A stretch of 64,000 bases of DNA from Cunninghamia lanceolata (Eukaryota; Streptophyta; Pinopsida; Cupressales; Cupressaceae). Positions within the stretch are counted from its first letter, which is position 1, and the number at the start of each line of letters is the position of its first letter. Below, one piece after another: positions 22,861 to 34,864 of this stretch. Both the position numbers and the translations under genes were made by a program. The DNA lies in NCBI GenBank assembly GCA_027924645.1, contig BSBN01000297.1, positions 1,736,001 to 1,800,000 on the forward strand. The letters are read 5' to 3'. Below the pieces are notes generated by a model. The model was not told the DNA's origin. It made no database searches and worked only from the letters and a program-made list of their open reading frames with translations.

Positions 22861-23480
22861 AATTATCATCAATACCATCTGGGACCTATGTAACATCCAC
22901 GTTCTAAAAACACAATAAAATTGAGAATTTACCATAGAGTAATTCAATAAGGTAAAAATGAGAGAGAAAAATTTTCTTTTATTCCTTCTTAAAATCAAGT
23001 TACAACAAATTGCATAATTTCTTTTCTTAAATAATCAACATGATACAAATATGACATAATGTCTTTTACAAGTACAAATATCTGCAATAGAAAATCATTT
23101 ATATAGCACAAGTCACAAAGATATACTGCATCTGGAAATCTGACATCTTTATCACATGCCTTGGCATGTTTTCTACTGGAGACAAACAGAGAGAGTATCT
23201 TCGCAGTGTTTTACCTCCATCCACAGACCAACGGTCTCCCACACATCTTCCACATAGGAAGTGGTCCTACCCTTCATGAGAAATATAGACCAAAGGTGAC
23301 TAGTGGTAATTTACCTTCCCGAGTACATAGTGTTGTATCCTACACAACTCTATCAACCATACAACCCTAGATACCCTCTAGCTAAGTATGATTTTCGATA
23401 GGTTGTGCAATCCAGATATAGTGAACCGACAATGCATGAGAAAATGAATGCATTACTTTGGCCAAAGATTCAATATGAAT
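22861..23480. other. Left flank of the CACTA insertion, no gene seen
   Basis: Ends in AAT at 23478-23480, the target duplication of the CACTA element. I see no coding region. Confidence 0.5.
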
Positions 23481-23950
23481 CACTAGTAGAAAAACAGGAA
23501 AAAATGACTAAAAAAATACCAAAAATTGGTCATGTGATCAGTAGTTTGGTCACGTGACCATTAATAATTTATTGCCGGTCATTTATCTCGCGACCAAATT
23601 TATGACCAAAAAAAATTTAGTCATTAATTTGGTAGTATATTTAGTCATAAATTTGGTAGTATATTTAGTCATCAATTTGGTAGTGTATTTAGTCATCAAT
23701 TTGGTAGTATATTTAGTCACGTGACCATTGGTAGTTTATTGCCGGTCATTTATCTCGCGACCAAATTTATGACTAAATAGATTTTAGTCATTAATTTGGT
23801 AGTATATTTGGTAATTTGGTAGTATATTTAGTCATCAATTTGGTAGTACGTATATTTAGTCATTGATTGTTGTTAACTGGTCATTTATTTAGTCATGGTA
23901 GTCATTTTTATTTACTGGTTTCCATTAATTGGTAGTAAATTTAGTCATGA
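23481..23950. repeat. CACTA left TIR and subterminal repeat array
   Basis: After the 12-bp terminus comes a five-copy 24-bp direct repeat based on TTTAGTCATCAATTTGGTAG, with its TAGTCA cores at 23618, 23642, 23666, 23690 and 23714. A longer duplication of about 100 bp (from 23549 and from 23716) includes TTGCCGGTCATTTATCTCGC. A 12-bp palindrome GGTCACGTGACC sits at 23548-23559. In En/Spm, subterminal repeats are bound by TNPA; the same role is inferred here. Confidence 0.85.
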
Positions 23951-24240
23951 TATGAATAATTTATTAAATACCATAAATTTTATAATGCAGAAAAAAACAT
24001 ATTATTAAATTTGAATTTAAAACATTAAGGAAATAAATTTGGAAAACTATATATTTTATGATGCTGCCAAGTAAAGATTGATAAATTTGAGCCAACAATT
24101 TCTATTTGAGAATCGGCCAATAAGAAAATGAAACAAGACAAAGCAAAGTGGCAATAAATATTTTTTTTATTGGAACAATGCAGGAAAAGAATTACAAATA
24201 ATAAAAAAGCAACACAAGGCTGCCATAAGTACTAAAAAAA

Positions 24241-24531
24241 CTAGTTCATGAGCTCTGTCATGTACAGCAAACTACAAGGACTGGCTGAAGAAAAAACTAG
24301 TTCAACAGCCACATTAGATACAATAGCAAAACAATGGAAAGGCAGGTCAGACCGATGAAGCCCTTCACATCTTTTGACACTTAGAAAAGAGATGTTGCCA
24401 CTGAGCATTCCATGAGACATCATTTCTTTTGGCATTCTATTAACCAGTTCAAGTGCTATGACTACAGCTTTGGTGCATTCCATATTCTCCTTCACACAAG
24501 CCATTGAGTTGTTACCTATGTATTCAAACAA
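24241..24531 (-). CDS. Unrecognised ORF inside the CACTA element
   Basis: A 96-residue open frame with Met, Cys and Val-rich composition (CVKENMECTKAVVIALELVN, then a hydrophobic CFAIVSNVAVELVF). Upstream on the same strand (24540-24760) more coding-like sequence is visible across stops (AVWDHVMEGYRE). I do not recognise it. It could be the end of another captured host gene, lying just 3' of the eIF5B piece, or chance. Confidence 0.3.
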   Translation of the reverse strand: MFEYIGNNSMACVKENMECTKAVVIALELVNRMPKEMMSHGMLSGNISFLSVKRCEGLHRSDLPFHCFAIVSNVAVELVFSSASPCSLLYMTELMN

Positions 24532-25204
24532 TCCTAAACCACTGTGACCAATATCTGAATAACAACTTGAGAATGCTACTTAGAGGCCCCTGTAGCAGTG
24601 ACCTTGCAACAACAAGAAAACACACTATTCCCTGTAACCTTCCATAACATGGTCCCAGACAGCTGAAGCAAAAGTGGCACTTGAAATAGTGAAATCCAGC
24701 TAGTCAACAACATGCTGAAGATTACAACATGGAAATGTTTTTGGTTTCATACAATTGCAGTAAATTATGAATTTATTTAAAACAATGTTTTCATGATATT
24801 TTCTTCATTACCTCAAGAAATCATAAAATAGGTCATTACACAAAATCTCTACTCTTGGAATCAATCTCTTCCCTTTCTCACATGGCAATACCGCACTTGC
24901 CCGTTCAGACTATTAAATTTTAGAAAACAAGATAAACAGTAGACATTCAAATGACCTCCTCCATAGATCAGATCTGAAGTTCACTACTGTCTTATTGTAG
25001 CCAAAGGTGCAGCACGTACACCACATAGCAAAACATATAGAAGAAGCGTATGATGCAGAAGCTATTGTTCTGGTATCAACAAAGTTCACCATTTGTTATC
25101 CTGATTGTGTTGTTTGTAATGTTGCAGGGTGCATTTTCCCATTTTCATTAGAAGGTTTTGCTCCAATCCAAAGTTCCATTGCACAATGCATCATTAGTAG
25201 TAGC

Positions 25205-26580
25205 TCAATGAATTTTTAATAGCTTTTTCAATTTCACCACAAGTTTCCAATCATCATTGGACAAATCATCCTAAAAAAATAAGAAGAATATTCCATTTTA
25301 GACATTAAAAAGTTGTTTTATCAGCCAAAAATGAAAAGCACAAATGTTCAATTAGTATAAAATGCATAATAGTAAATACACGGTAAAATTACGTAATGTG
25401 GATATCAAATAGCCTTACCCTGTAGTTTTCTTTCAATATATCTATGGATCTTCTGGTGAGATGACTCACAAATTCATCCTCCATTTCAAAATGCCTACCA
25501 AACATTTTGTGTGCTTCATCAGCGTTGCTCCCAACAATCTATAAAGTTTGTATGATAATTCATTAACAAAAACATTTCAAAAAATAGCATCCAAAATCAT
25601 ATAAAACTATTAACAACAAATACAGCTTCTCAAAATACCTTCATGGCCACTTTTTCACCCTTCTTAGCCATTTCAACAAATTTATGATTGATCTCAATTA
25701 AGGCTATTTTGCCAATATCTATGAAATCTTTTGTGGGAACACATAATGGTGTACCAATTTGTAGATGCAATCACCACATATGGCTTTATACAAACCAAAA
25801 ATGATACAACAATCTTTTACATGCATAAGTCATAACACCAAAAAGACTAGGTTTAGATACTAACCCTTGCAATGCCTTCAAGAATATCAACACCAACAAT
25901 TATAGGATCCTTCTTGTTAAAAATACAATTTGGCAAAATGCTCAGTACACAGGAGAAAACAGCATCTTTTGCAGCCTCCTTTTTCATTTCTTCCTTAAGA
26001 TTGTCCATATATGCTTTAAACTAGTCAAATAGATGATAAATAATGTTTGCTGCAAATATCTTTATACCAACTTCATCTGCAAGCTCCCGAGCTTCAAGAG
26101 TAATTTTGACATCAAATGCCAAAATTGCAGCATACTCTTTCTTCTTTTTCTCAAGCATTACACTTGCACGCATGACATCTTTTTTATGCACAGGCCCAAT
26201 ACCAGTTGCACTAACTAGGATGCTTACAGCTGGGGTCTTCAAGGACTCAAGTAAAGCCTCCAAAGATCCAAGAGTTGAAGCTTGAACATAAACTCCTTCC
26301 CCACTCTTGTCAATCTGAGACATTACATTATTGATATCTTGCATTGCTTCTTCCTTAATATCCTCTAAATCATCATCAGGTCCAACAACATATAATTAAG
26401 TACCTGCTATGGCATGCTCAAGACCCTGAAATCAAGAAATTGCAGCTAAATTTCATTGTCCACATATATTTGATAAATTTATGCTCATATACATAAAATT
26501 ATTATCCTAAAATTTGATACCTGAGCGGTTATCTTGATTCCCTGTGCAGCCTTCAACTCCTTATGATGTTGATAAGATCA
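25205..26580 (-). pseudogene. eIF5B: Captured 3' part of a host eIF5B gene
   Basis: eIF5B is the IF2-like GTPase that joins ribosomal subunits. Five exons encode its C-terminal part in order. 26521-26580 carries YQHHKELKAAQGIKITAQ. 25865-26425 carries GLEHAIAGT, YVVGPDDD, QIDKSGEGVYVQASTLGSLE, GIGPVHKKDV and NKKDPIIVGVD. About 25639-25766 carries VPTKDFIDIGKI. 25419-25538 carries KMFGRHFEMEDE and RRSIDILKENYR. 25205-25270 carries DDLSNDDWKLVVKLKK and the TGA. The GTPase domain is missing. Introns are kept, so this is a DNA-level capture, not a retrocopy. Damage: TAA in the AGT-LYVV segment, TAG at about 26021 where the family has Gln (FDQFKAY), a poor acceptor before the 25.7-kb exon, and a degraded start. 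It lies wholly inside the CACTA element. Confidence 0.9.
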
Positions 26581-27665
26581 CTGAAACCAAAAAACATCTT
26601 AAGCTATGGAATATACTATATTATTTTAACAATATGATCAATGTGACATGGTTTGAGTAATCTGAATTTGAGGTGTAGATTATTGTATTCTAGCATAGTA
26701 GATCACAAATACCACCCATTCTCCTTTACTATAAAAGAGCATTTCAATTTTTTTAACGTTACATATACTCCATTAAATAATATGGCACCATAAGGCTTCC
26801 AAGAATACATACCACTATGTAGGTTACCACAGTGGACCACTCGTAAGGAACATTTTAAATCAGGATCAAAGTCACCTGGATCTTGAAACCAAAAGGCAAT
26901 CCCTTGGCTTTTACACCATATATATCAATTTTATTTGCCCTCTGTCCTGATATTTCAAAAGGTAACTCTTGGTGCCTGTAATTTCTCATACTGTCTGACC
27001 ATTCAACATTTACAAACTATTTTCTATTTTGAACAATTTCCATATGCAAGGTTGACTTGATGATGCTATAGTATGGTAAGCTTTTACCATAGTTCCAGTG
27101 CAAGTTTTGGGATATAACATTTATTATTTGTTAAGTTACCTAATTGGCAGAAAAATAGGGCATTTCCAAGTACTATTCATCCCAGAATCAGATTTAGAAT
27201 CGAATCGCCTATGGAATTGGGCACGGTTGGCATTTTTTGGGCCTGAAATGGTGTGGAATCACTGAGGTATGAACCCCAGTGACTCCAGGATAGACGTGGC
27301 ATTTTGAAGAAGTTTATATGACAATTCTAGAGGCAGGTAATGTTTTCAATGCACTTTTTTTTTAAAATTACATATATGAACAAGCTACAACATGCTAGAA
27401 TTAAAAGATTGATTCAACATCATGATAAAGAAAGGTAATCTGCAATAAAAAAATATAATGCAAATATATATATATATCAAGTTATAAGATATGAAAACTA
27501 TCTAAGAGTATATATATAAATATAATCAAAAATGTCATAGTTGTCTAAGAGTTTCCAACTCTTTCAAATACACCATGAAAATTAAGATCCCTAAACAACA
27601 CATTTAAAATACTGCATAAAGCAGTGGGCCAAGATGTCTAATAACAAGTACATGATAAACATCAA
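26581..27665. other. CACTA internal sequence, no clear gene
   Basis: A minus-strand open piece near 26875-26985 (SGQRANKIDIYGVKAKGLPF) ends at a GTGACT donor-like site, but I do not recognise it. The (AT)n tract near 27465-27520 is simple repeat. Otherwise AT-rich. Confidence 0.4.
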
Positions 27666-28299
27666 CTATGCCATTTTTTGCAAATATTTTAGTGGCCACC
27701 GTGCAAAGGTTCCTTTTGTCTCTTTCAGACGGACAGCTCCATCTATTTTGTCTTCATAAGCAAGTTGTATGTTACTTGTGACCTTTAAAATATTTACATT
27801 TGCATCTCCTGTTCCTTTCAAGTTGACTCCATGTACAATAGATAGTGAGTGAATCCACCCAATGCCTACAGCAACACCATCACACGGATCCAACACCCTA
27901 ACTTTATCCCCTTCTTGGAGTTTATCAATACATATCTGCTAAAGCAAAAAAAAAAAATACACATTATATTGAAATACATAATAATTATTATATAGGTAAG
28001 GATTACCCTTATTTACATAATAAAACAACCATTACTTATGTTGGAACAAAATTTTAAAACCCTAAAATCTTGTTAATTCCTGCCATTATTCCAAATAAAC
28101 TATTCTAATGTCTCACCTGTTAGGACCTCTCAAAAATTTTACACATTTCCATCCTACTTGATCTTTTCACTTGTATATGACCATTTCTTAATAGACATTC
28201 ATGCCAAAATTTTATGCCATTTATTTCCTAGGGTCACATAACATGGTCATTTTGAGGAATATGCAGTTATTCTTAATCATTTCTATGTTTTTGCAGTTT

Positions 28300-28580
28300 A
28301 CCGCAATCTCGCAGGTCATCCTCATTGTCTTGGCGGTAGTGCGGGAACTAGAGCAACAAGAATCATGTATACCGCACTCCTGCTAGAAACATACAAGTTG
28401 TTCATGGCATGGTGGTAGGAAGGGCTCGGTCAACCATGTTACCGCAATCTCACAGGTCATCCTCATTGTCTTCGCAGTAGTGCAGGAACTAGAGCAACAA
28501 GAATCGTGTATACCGCACCCTCGCTAGAAACATACAAGTTGTTTGCGGCATGGCGGTAGGAAGGGCTCGGTCAACCATGT
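28300..28580 (+). repeat. Two tandem 141-bp repeats with TACCGC/GCGGTA motifs
   Basis: CCGCAATCTC at 28301 recurs at 28442 with 141-bp spacing. Each unit has TACCGCA, GGTCATCCTCATTGTCTT, an AACTAGAGCAACAAGAATC stretch and GGAAGGGCTCGGTCAACCATG. TACCG and CGGTA motifs continue singly to about 28850. Lies 5' of the plus-strand relic. Confidence 0.85.
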
Positions 28581-28860
28581 ATACCGTGGTCCCTCGGAGG
28601 TCTCACCACTTGGTTGCGGCTTGGTGGTAGTAAGTGTCCAAGTTACCGGGCTCCCGCGATGGCTTTCAAAGAACGTTTACGGCAAGGCGGTAAGCAATAA
28701 AAGTTGGCAACATAATCTCACCATGGTAATGACAACAGGCACTTGTGGGTTGACGGTAATGGAAGAAAATGGAATAAAGGGTGCTATAATCCCCACAATC
28801 CTGCTTTGTTTGAGCATAAGGGCTAAGGGTTGGCGGTAATCAAGAAAAGTGAACAAAAGG

Positions 28861-29235
28861 CATTGAAGCTTATTGCCATCCCATGACCAGTTTAAACAAG
28901 CTCCACGGTAGTGCGGTAATGATAATAAATGAAGGCATTGAAGCTTATCACCATCCCACAACCGGTTTAAACAAGCTCCGTGGTAGTGCGGTAATGATAG
29001 TAAATGAAGGCATTGAAGCTTATCGCCATCCCGTGACCAATTTAAACAAGCTCCGTGGTAGTGCGGTAATGATAATAAATGAAGGCATTGAAGCTTATCG
29101 CCATCCCGTGACTAATTTAAACAAGCTCCACAGTAGTGCAATAATGATAATAAATGAAGGCATTGAAGCTTATCACCATCCCATGACCAGTTGAAACAAG
29201 CTCTGCAGTAGTGCGGTAATGATAATAAATGAGTA
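28861..29235 (+). repeat. Five tandem repeats of exactly 75 bp
   Basis: CATTGAAGCTTAT recurs at 28861, 28936, 29011, 29086 and 29161, so the unit is 75 bp with no length drift. Each has CCATCCC(G/A)TGACCA, TTTAAACAAGCTCC, GTAGTGCGGTAATGATAATA. Because 75 is a multiple of three, an open frame of 103 codons spans the array, but nothing suggests it is translated. It lies about 400 bp upstream of the ATG at 29618, where a leader or promoter array of a retroelement would be. Confidence 0.92.
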
Positions 29236-29617
29236 AACATACTCAGTGCGGGTGTGCGATTACCGAGAAATTTGAAAGATCTTGTCATTTCATATGATCA
29301 TTGGATCAAATTTGATCAAGGGCTTATATTTGAAATGAATTGAATGCAGAGATTTTATAATTTTGTGGCACGAACCAAAAATAATGGTTGAATGTTGAAC
29401 ATTGTGGCTCGATAAAATCTAGAAATCTCTTGGCATTTGCTCAGTTCAGAGATTATAGATTAGCTCGGAGAAGGCGCCCAGATCAGTCTATTCTTAGCAA
29501 GCTTCGAATTTTTCAAGTAAGTCCATCTCTACATTCTCTGCAAGAAAGTTTGAAGAATCTTTGCTCTATTTCAATTCTTTGTGCATTTGCTTGAATCTCA
29601 AAACCCTAGTTTGTATA

Positions 29618-32600
29618 ATGGCACCCAAGAAGTCTGAATCCACAAGTAAGACTAGTAAGCCTGATCCTGCCCCTAAGAAAAGATCACTGTAGCAATCTTT
29701 GCTAGATGTTTTACCCAATTCAATTGACAAAGGTCGAAAGAAAGTATTTAGGGATGTTGTTGAGGGTTGTAGGGATGCCTTAATTCCCATTTCTGGCTGG
29801 AAACTATTTTGGTACTTCTATTAGAAGAAGGATGGTCAGGGACTGGTGGGCAATCCATGGAAGCTGGATTTGGCCAAGCTAATTGTTTCAAATGTATTCG
29901 TGGATGTGCACTATCACCCAGCTACTAAAACAATAAGGTTGCCAAATGGATCTTCTCTATTGAGAATTGACAGAAGTGCTATAATTGACTATTTTATGTT
30001 GAGCAAACAAGCTCTCACCAAAATTGACCTACAAAACATTGAACAAGAATACAAAAGTTTAAGAACACTCAGAAGTGATGAGCTACCGATATTTATGAGA
30101 AGAGGTGCAAACAACAGGATCGTTGATATTCCTTCCAATGTAGTTGAACCATTCCCTGTGGAAGATTTTGTAGTCTATCTCAAATTGACCTATTATGCAT
30201 TGTGCCAAGTACTGGGAATTGATGTTGATCAAAGGATGCCAGTTAGTTTGATGATGATGGCTATGAAGATACAAAATTCAGAGGTGAATATTGAGTATGA
30301 TTTTGCCTCATATCTTGAAAAGAAAATACATGATGGATTCATCAGTCTGAAGCAAGATAAGAAACCCATGAACTTCAAGTTTTATTCTTTGGTTTTCCAT
30401 CTAATCCTATATCAAAATAGGACTAAATGGTCAAGTAAAATGCACATCAGCGTGATTGACAAGACAAGGCAAAGAATGCCTACTCAATGTTGGTGTTACA
30501 TGTGGGATTCTCATTGCCAAACTGGTAGCTATAATATATTTCATAATGATTTTTCTGTAAGAATAATGAATTCTTTTGGTATTGGGATCCCCATATTGTC
30601 ACTAGAAATGAGGGTAATTCTAAGACCTCTTGCACATAAACCAAAGCAAGGTCATAGTTTTAATTATGTTGATTGGTTCTTCCTAGCAGAGCACACAATA
30701 ATCAGGGTTTATGATTGCCCCCAACCACCTCACAAATTGCCAAAGTTTGTTTCTGACAGAATTGCATTCTTGGAATTCATGTGGCAAATGATGTGGAGGG
30801 AAAAGGAAGTGATAAAAAAGGTGAAGAAAGGTACCTTTTTGCTTGATATCACTATCTTTGGAGATTGGTCAATTGGTTCGGACACTCTTGAGGAGTTGCA
30901 GGCCTATTTGAAGGCCAAGTACTCTTTGGAATCTGGTGTTGAAAGAGTTTGTGACCCTGAAGGTAATATGAACTTGGTGAGACAAGTGATCTTGACTAAG
31001 ATGGGCATCTCCCATAAAATTTGTTATGATGAGGATGTGATAAGGAACCTGGTTACTTTTAATGAAGTGTATGAAAGGAAGAGGAAATGGGACATCCTCA
31101 AGAAAATTGAAGATGACAAAAAGGAAAAGAATCCAATTTTTGAAGGATTTTTTGTTGAAGAGAAAGACCCTCTAAGGAGAATTAATACAATGATTGAAAT
31201 TTTTGAAAGTGTTTATGCTAAATCTGAAGTACAGCCTACCAAGGCTACCAAAAAGGCTACCAAACTTTGAGTGAAGAGGACTGCAGGAATTGAGATTCAT
31301 GAGCCTACCCCTGATGTCATATCAGTTCAAGATCCACAAATCCCTGAATCACCACCACATAAAAGGTAGAGAACTGAAGGCATGTCTCCTCTGGTCCCAT
31401 ATGAGATGTCTGAGGGTGTGGGGGATACTGATGAAGTTGCCAATATTTTGACATATTTGCATGATGGAGAGGAAGTTGATCAACCATTGGTTGGTCAAGA
31501 AACTGATGCACACAAGCCTGAGGCTAGGATGGAAGAACAAGCCCAAATTGATCCAGAGCTATAGGAAGATAAAAGGGTGGTGGAATCATTGAGATTTATT
31601 CAAGATGATGATTTCATCAAGACTCTAGAGTTTTGAGATTTCTGGTTAAAAATGAAGATGAAGGAATTTGATGAAAAGGTGGAAATCAATAAGATGGGTG
31701 CTGATGAGTCTCAGTATGATCAAATAACCACCCAAACAATCCAAGAACTAAAAGTTGATGAAATCAATGTGACTCCTAAGGAAGCAAGACAAATGGTCTT
31801 GAAGAGTAACATGTTGATCATCCCAGGTCTTGAATTGAAAAAGGTATTCTTGCTTGACCAAGTTAGGAGTCAATATGACCCTAATCTTGTGTCTGAATTT
31901 GATTATGAGGGAATGAGTGGATGTGGTTTCAACCCAAAGACAGAGACTCTTGGCATATGGAAAAAATAGAAGAACACTAGTAAACCAAGGTTGCTAGATG
32001 TTGTTCAGAGGGGATCTAATGTGGTGAAAACCTTACGAGATACTTCAGGAACTGAGGCCTCTACTCTTACAGTCCATTCTGCCATGTTCACCCATGTAGT
32101 TGTAAAAAAGTTGGAAAAAAAATTGCAGGATTATGAGAAAACACAAGACATGAATGATGAAGTGAATAGGTTGTTCATTGAAAATAGGCAATTGAAAAAG
32201 TAATTGCAAGATGTGGGTTCTTCCCAGAGTCTGTCAATAGTTCCATATCAACCTTCTGTACCACCAACAACTGGTGATGCCATAGTGACAATGTAAGAGT
32301 TTAATGCTTTGAGAACAAAATTTGAAAAAGAAGTTGAGGACCTCAAGAAGCAAAATGAGGAAACAAAAAATGAGACAAGGATCAAGGTCCTTGAAGTCTT
32401 TGAGAAAATTCTAGAATACAGGATAAAGCTAGTTGTGGATAGACTTGGGGATGTGCATGATTGCTACTCCATGTTATCTCAGGCCATTAAACAATTGCAA
32501 GCTAACTTTTCTATTTTGGAGCCACTGTACAAGAAATGGCAGTCTTCTTTGCACAATTTAGGCCTGCTTTGCAAGATACTTCAAAGAAATCTTGATGCTC

Positions 32601-33227
32601 CTGCTAAATTGAAGCCCATAGAGCAGACGGTGACATGATCATTGAAGAGAATCAATATGCCAGCAGTGAAGACAAAAGGATACAGGCCAGACTTGAATCT
32701 TTTTCTACTTTCAAGCATCAATTTATCCCTCCTATTCTGACAAAGGAAAACAAACAAGTTAAAGGCCTTCATACTTAGAAGGCAGAATTCAGAACAACAG
32801 TGTTTGTGGTTATAGAATTCTTGAAAAAGGAGCAGGATATAGATACTTTGAGCTTTAACATGATTTTGGATAGGGTCATGGCCCTAGATGCAGGATATGG
32901 AAAATTTGTAATTGATGTTAAGGCTATGTTGGATAAAAGAGGGAAGGACCATCAGACCAATCTGCTCTGAATTCAAGAATTCAAATGGCCCAGTGACCTT
33001 ACATTCGATATGTGGGAGCAGACATACTTGAAAGGTTGATGTGCAGCTACAGGTTCAGGTGCAGAAGGAGCAAGGAGTAGTTTTGTTGGTGTCAACATGG
33101 AGAACAAGGACAAAATTTTGACACTTTTTTGCAATAATAGACAGGGGCACAGCACAGTTAACAAATACTGCAACATGGAGATGAGTACCTTGCAAGGCCT
33201 AAGGTCACGGGTGCTCTATGATGATTA
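29618..33227 (+). pseudogene. Unrecognised protein of about 1,200 codons (retroelement-like), decayed
   Basis: From ATG 29618 (MAPKKSESTSKTSKPDPAPK, a basic start) one frame runs to about 32620. It is broken only by TAGs at 29690, 29822, 31367, 31562 and 31967, TGAs at 31268 and 31634, and TAAs at 32201 and 32294. After one frame change near 32620 it continues with MIIEENQYASSEDKR to TAA at about 33226. The first 550 codons look globular (VHYHPATKTIRLPNGSSLLR, LDITIFGDWSIGSDTLEELQ). The rest is charged coiled coil (LRTKFEKEVEDLKKQNEE). No reverse transcriptase, protease or DDE motif is seen. It sits in an intron of the TNPA-like gene, on the opposite strand, behind tandem repeats. It may be the single gene of a non-autonomous LTR element (LARD or TR-GAG type), but I found no LTR pair. 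Some later segments recall the relic at 21072-22860. Confidence 0.6.
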
Positions 33228-33824
33228 ACATATTCATATCTTGGTTAACTTGTTTATGCCATTAATTTCTCTTTATTAAACATGTTTAGTTACAAGAGGC
33301 CTGAAGCTTGTTGCTTCCCATATTTATAAGGGAAACCAAGGCCTAGACAATCATCATCTTTATGCAAGACAATTTATATATTCCAATATTATCTATCCAA
33401 TCATATTTCAGATTCAAGACATTACACTTCTATGATAATTTAATATTATAATTGGCAAGGATGGTTAACTTTGTGGATATGTATGGTGTTCTAATTTTCT
33501 ATTAATATTCAAGTTCATAAGTTGTTTGATTGTCTCCATATTGGCTATTTCCAGTTATTCAAATCAATAGATTTATCAAGGCACATTTGTTGTCATTGTG
33601 TGGATGCTTTTAATTGGTTTCTATTAGAAGTTGATGTGATTCCCTTTAAGTAACTTACATTTATTGGTCTCTCTCTAGAGTTAAATCCTTTAAAGTAAAT
33701 CATACTGGTGGGTTTTCCTTCAAATAGAATTAAAACAACTTACTTGAATAGTACTTACTTGCATGTGTGTGTTAAAACAACAATGACTACCATGAAAGAC
33801 ATAAAAACAATAAATAGCACTCAC
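33228..33824. other. AT-rich DNA after the 29618-33227 relic
   Basis: Likely the 3' untranslated region of the nested relic and the return into the TNPA intron. I could not find the exact border or a terminal repeat matching the left side. Confidence 0.4.
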
Positions 33825-33989
33825 CTCAATTCCAGCACCACTACTACTCCTCTGAATATCTTGCAAATTCTCATCAAGACATTCAACATAATTACTATCA
33901 CCATTGTCCTCGAGTTGTGCAACTTTGTAGAGAGCTCTATTGACAGGGCCTTTTTCTTTTCGTTCTGCTCTCATATAATTTCTCTGCAT

Positions 33990-34864
33990 CTGGTTTAATC
34001 ATCATGCAAAAATTAATATAAGTCAAGTAAAGAATGCAAAAACTATAATTTTTTGTTCAAAATAACATTTTTCTTCCACTCTTAAATGACTAAGTCAAGG
34101 TATGTTGTGAGATTCTTCCTTTATTGTAAGCAATAGATTCCAGTTTATAGGAGGATTCTTATAGTCATGAGCATAAGATTTTCAACAAGAAGGCATGGTC
34201 CCAGTCCTTCATATGATAAGGAAGACAGTAAAAGTTGTAAGATGGTAGTCCATATCTCTGTCTTAGGACAGTCCATAGCATGGAAGGTATAGGAGAAGAT
34301 AAAGAGATGCAACAACTAGTAGGGTTTCACCAAACAAAGAGAAGAGATAAAGGCACTGTCAAAACCATTAGACAGTGACCAAGAACCCTTGGAATGACAG
34401 CAACAAAGTAGATATGACAGCCTTGACTTTAGGATCAGTGATTAATAGCTTTACTAAGACATACTCAAAGTGACTGTCTAGAATGATAGAGTTAAATGTC
34501 ATAATGCAGCATAGGAGCATGTCATAAACATGACAATAATGAAGTGAATACTCAAGCAAAATGGGTTGAAGTAGAATCTGGTAAATTGCAGTATTGCATG
34601 TTTCTTTTGGTTCTGTAAGTAGAACAGTGAGACAATTCGTGATAACGCATTTATGTAAAGCATCAATGCTAAGGTTATAATGGCTAGAATTGCAGGATTG
34701 CACATTGAGGGTAGGTTCATTCTTTGTTTACAGTATCCAAGAGCTATGATAACTATTGAAGTATCCAAAAAATGCAATCACAAGGAAGTATAACAAAAAC
34801 ATTATACAAGTTTACCCAATAACAAGCACACAAAATGAAAGGATAGTGTAATAGAGCCTCTTAC
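33990..34864. other. TNPA-like gene intron
   Basis: AT-rich sequence between two exons with clear borders (acceptor at 33990-33991, donor at 34863-34864). Open frames here have no coding character. Confidence 0.5.

Noticed and set aside
28883..29194. Open frame of 103 codons made of a 25-residue repeat
   Set aside because: It exists only because the repeat unit is 75 bp, a multiple of three. No start context, no homologue known to me, and it sits in a leader-type tandem array.
28861..29235. CRISPR-like array
   Set aside because: The units are contiguous 75-bp copies without unique spacers, in a plant genome.
28000..33700. A complete LTR retrotransposon around the 29618-33227 relic
   Set aside because: The tandem-repeat leader on the left has no matching copy on the right, and I found no paired LTR, primer-binding site or target duplication.
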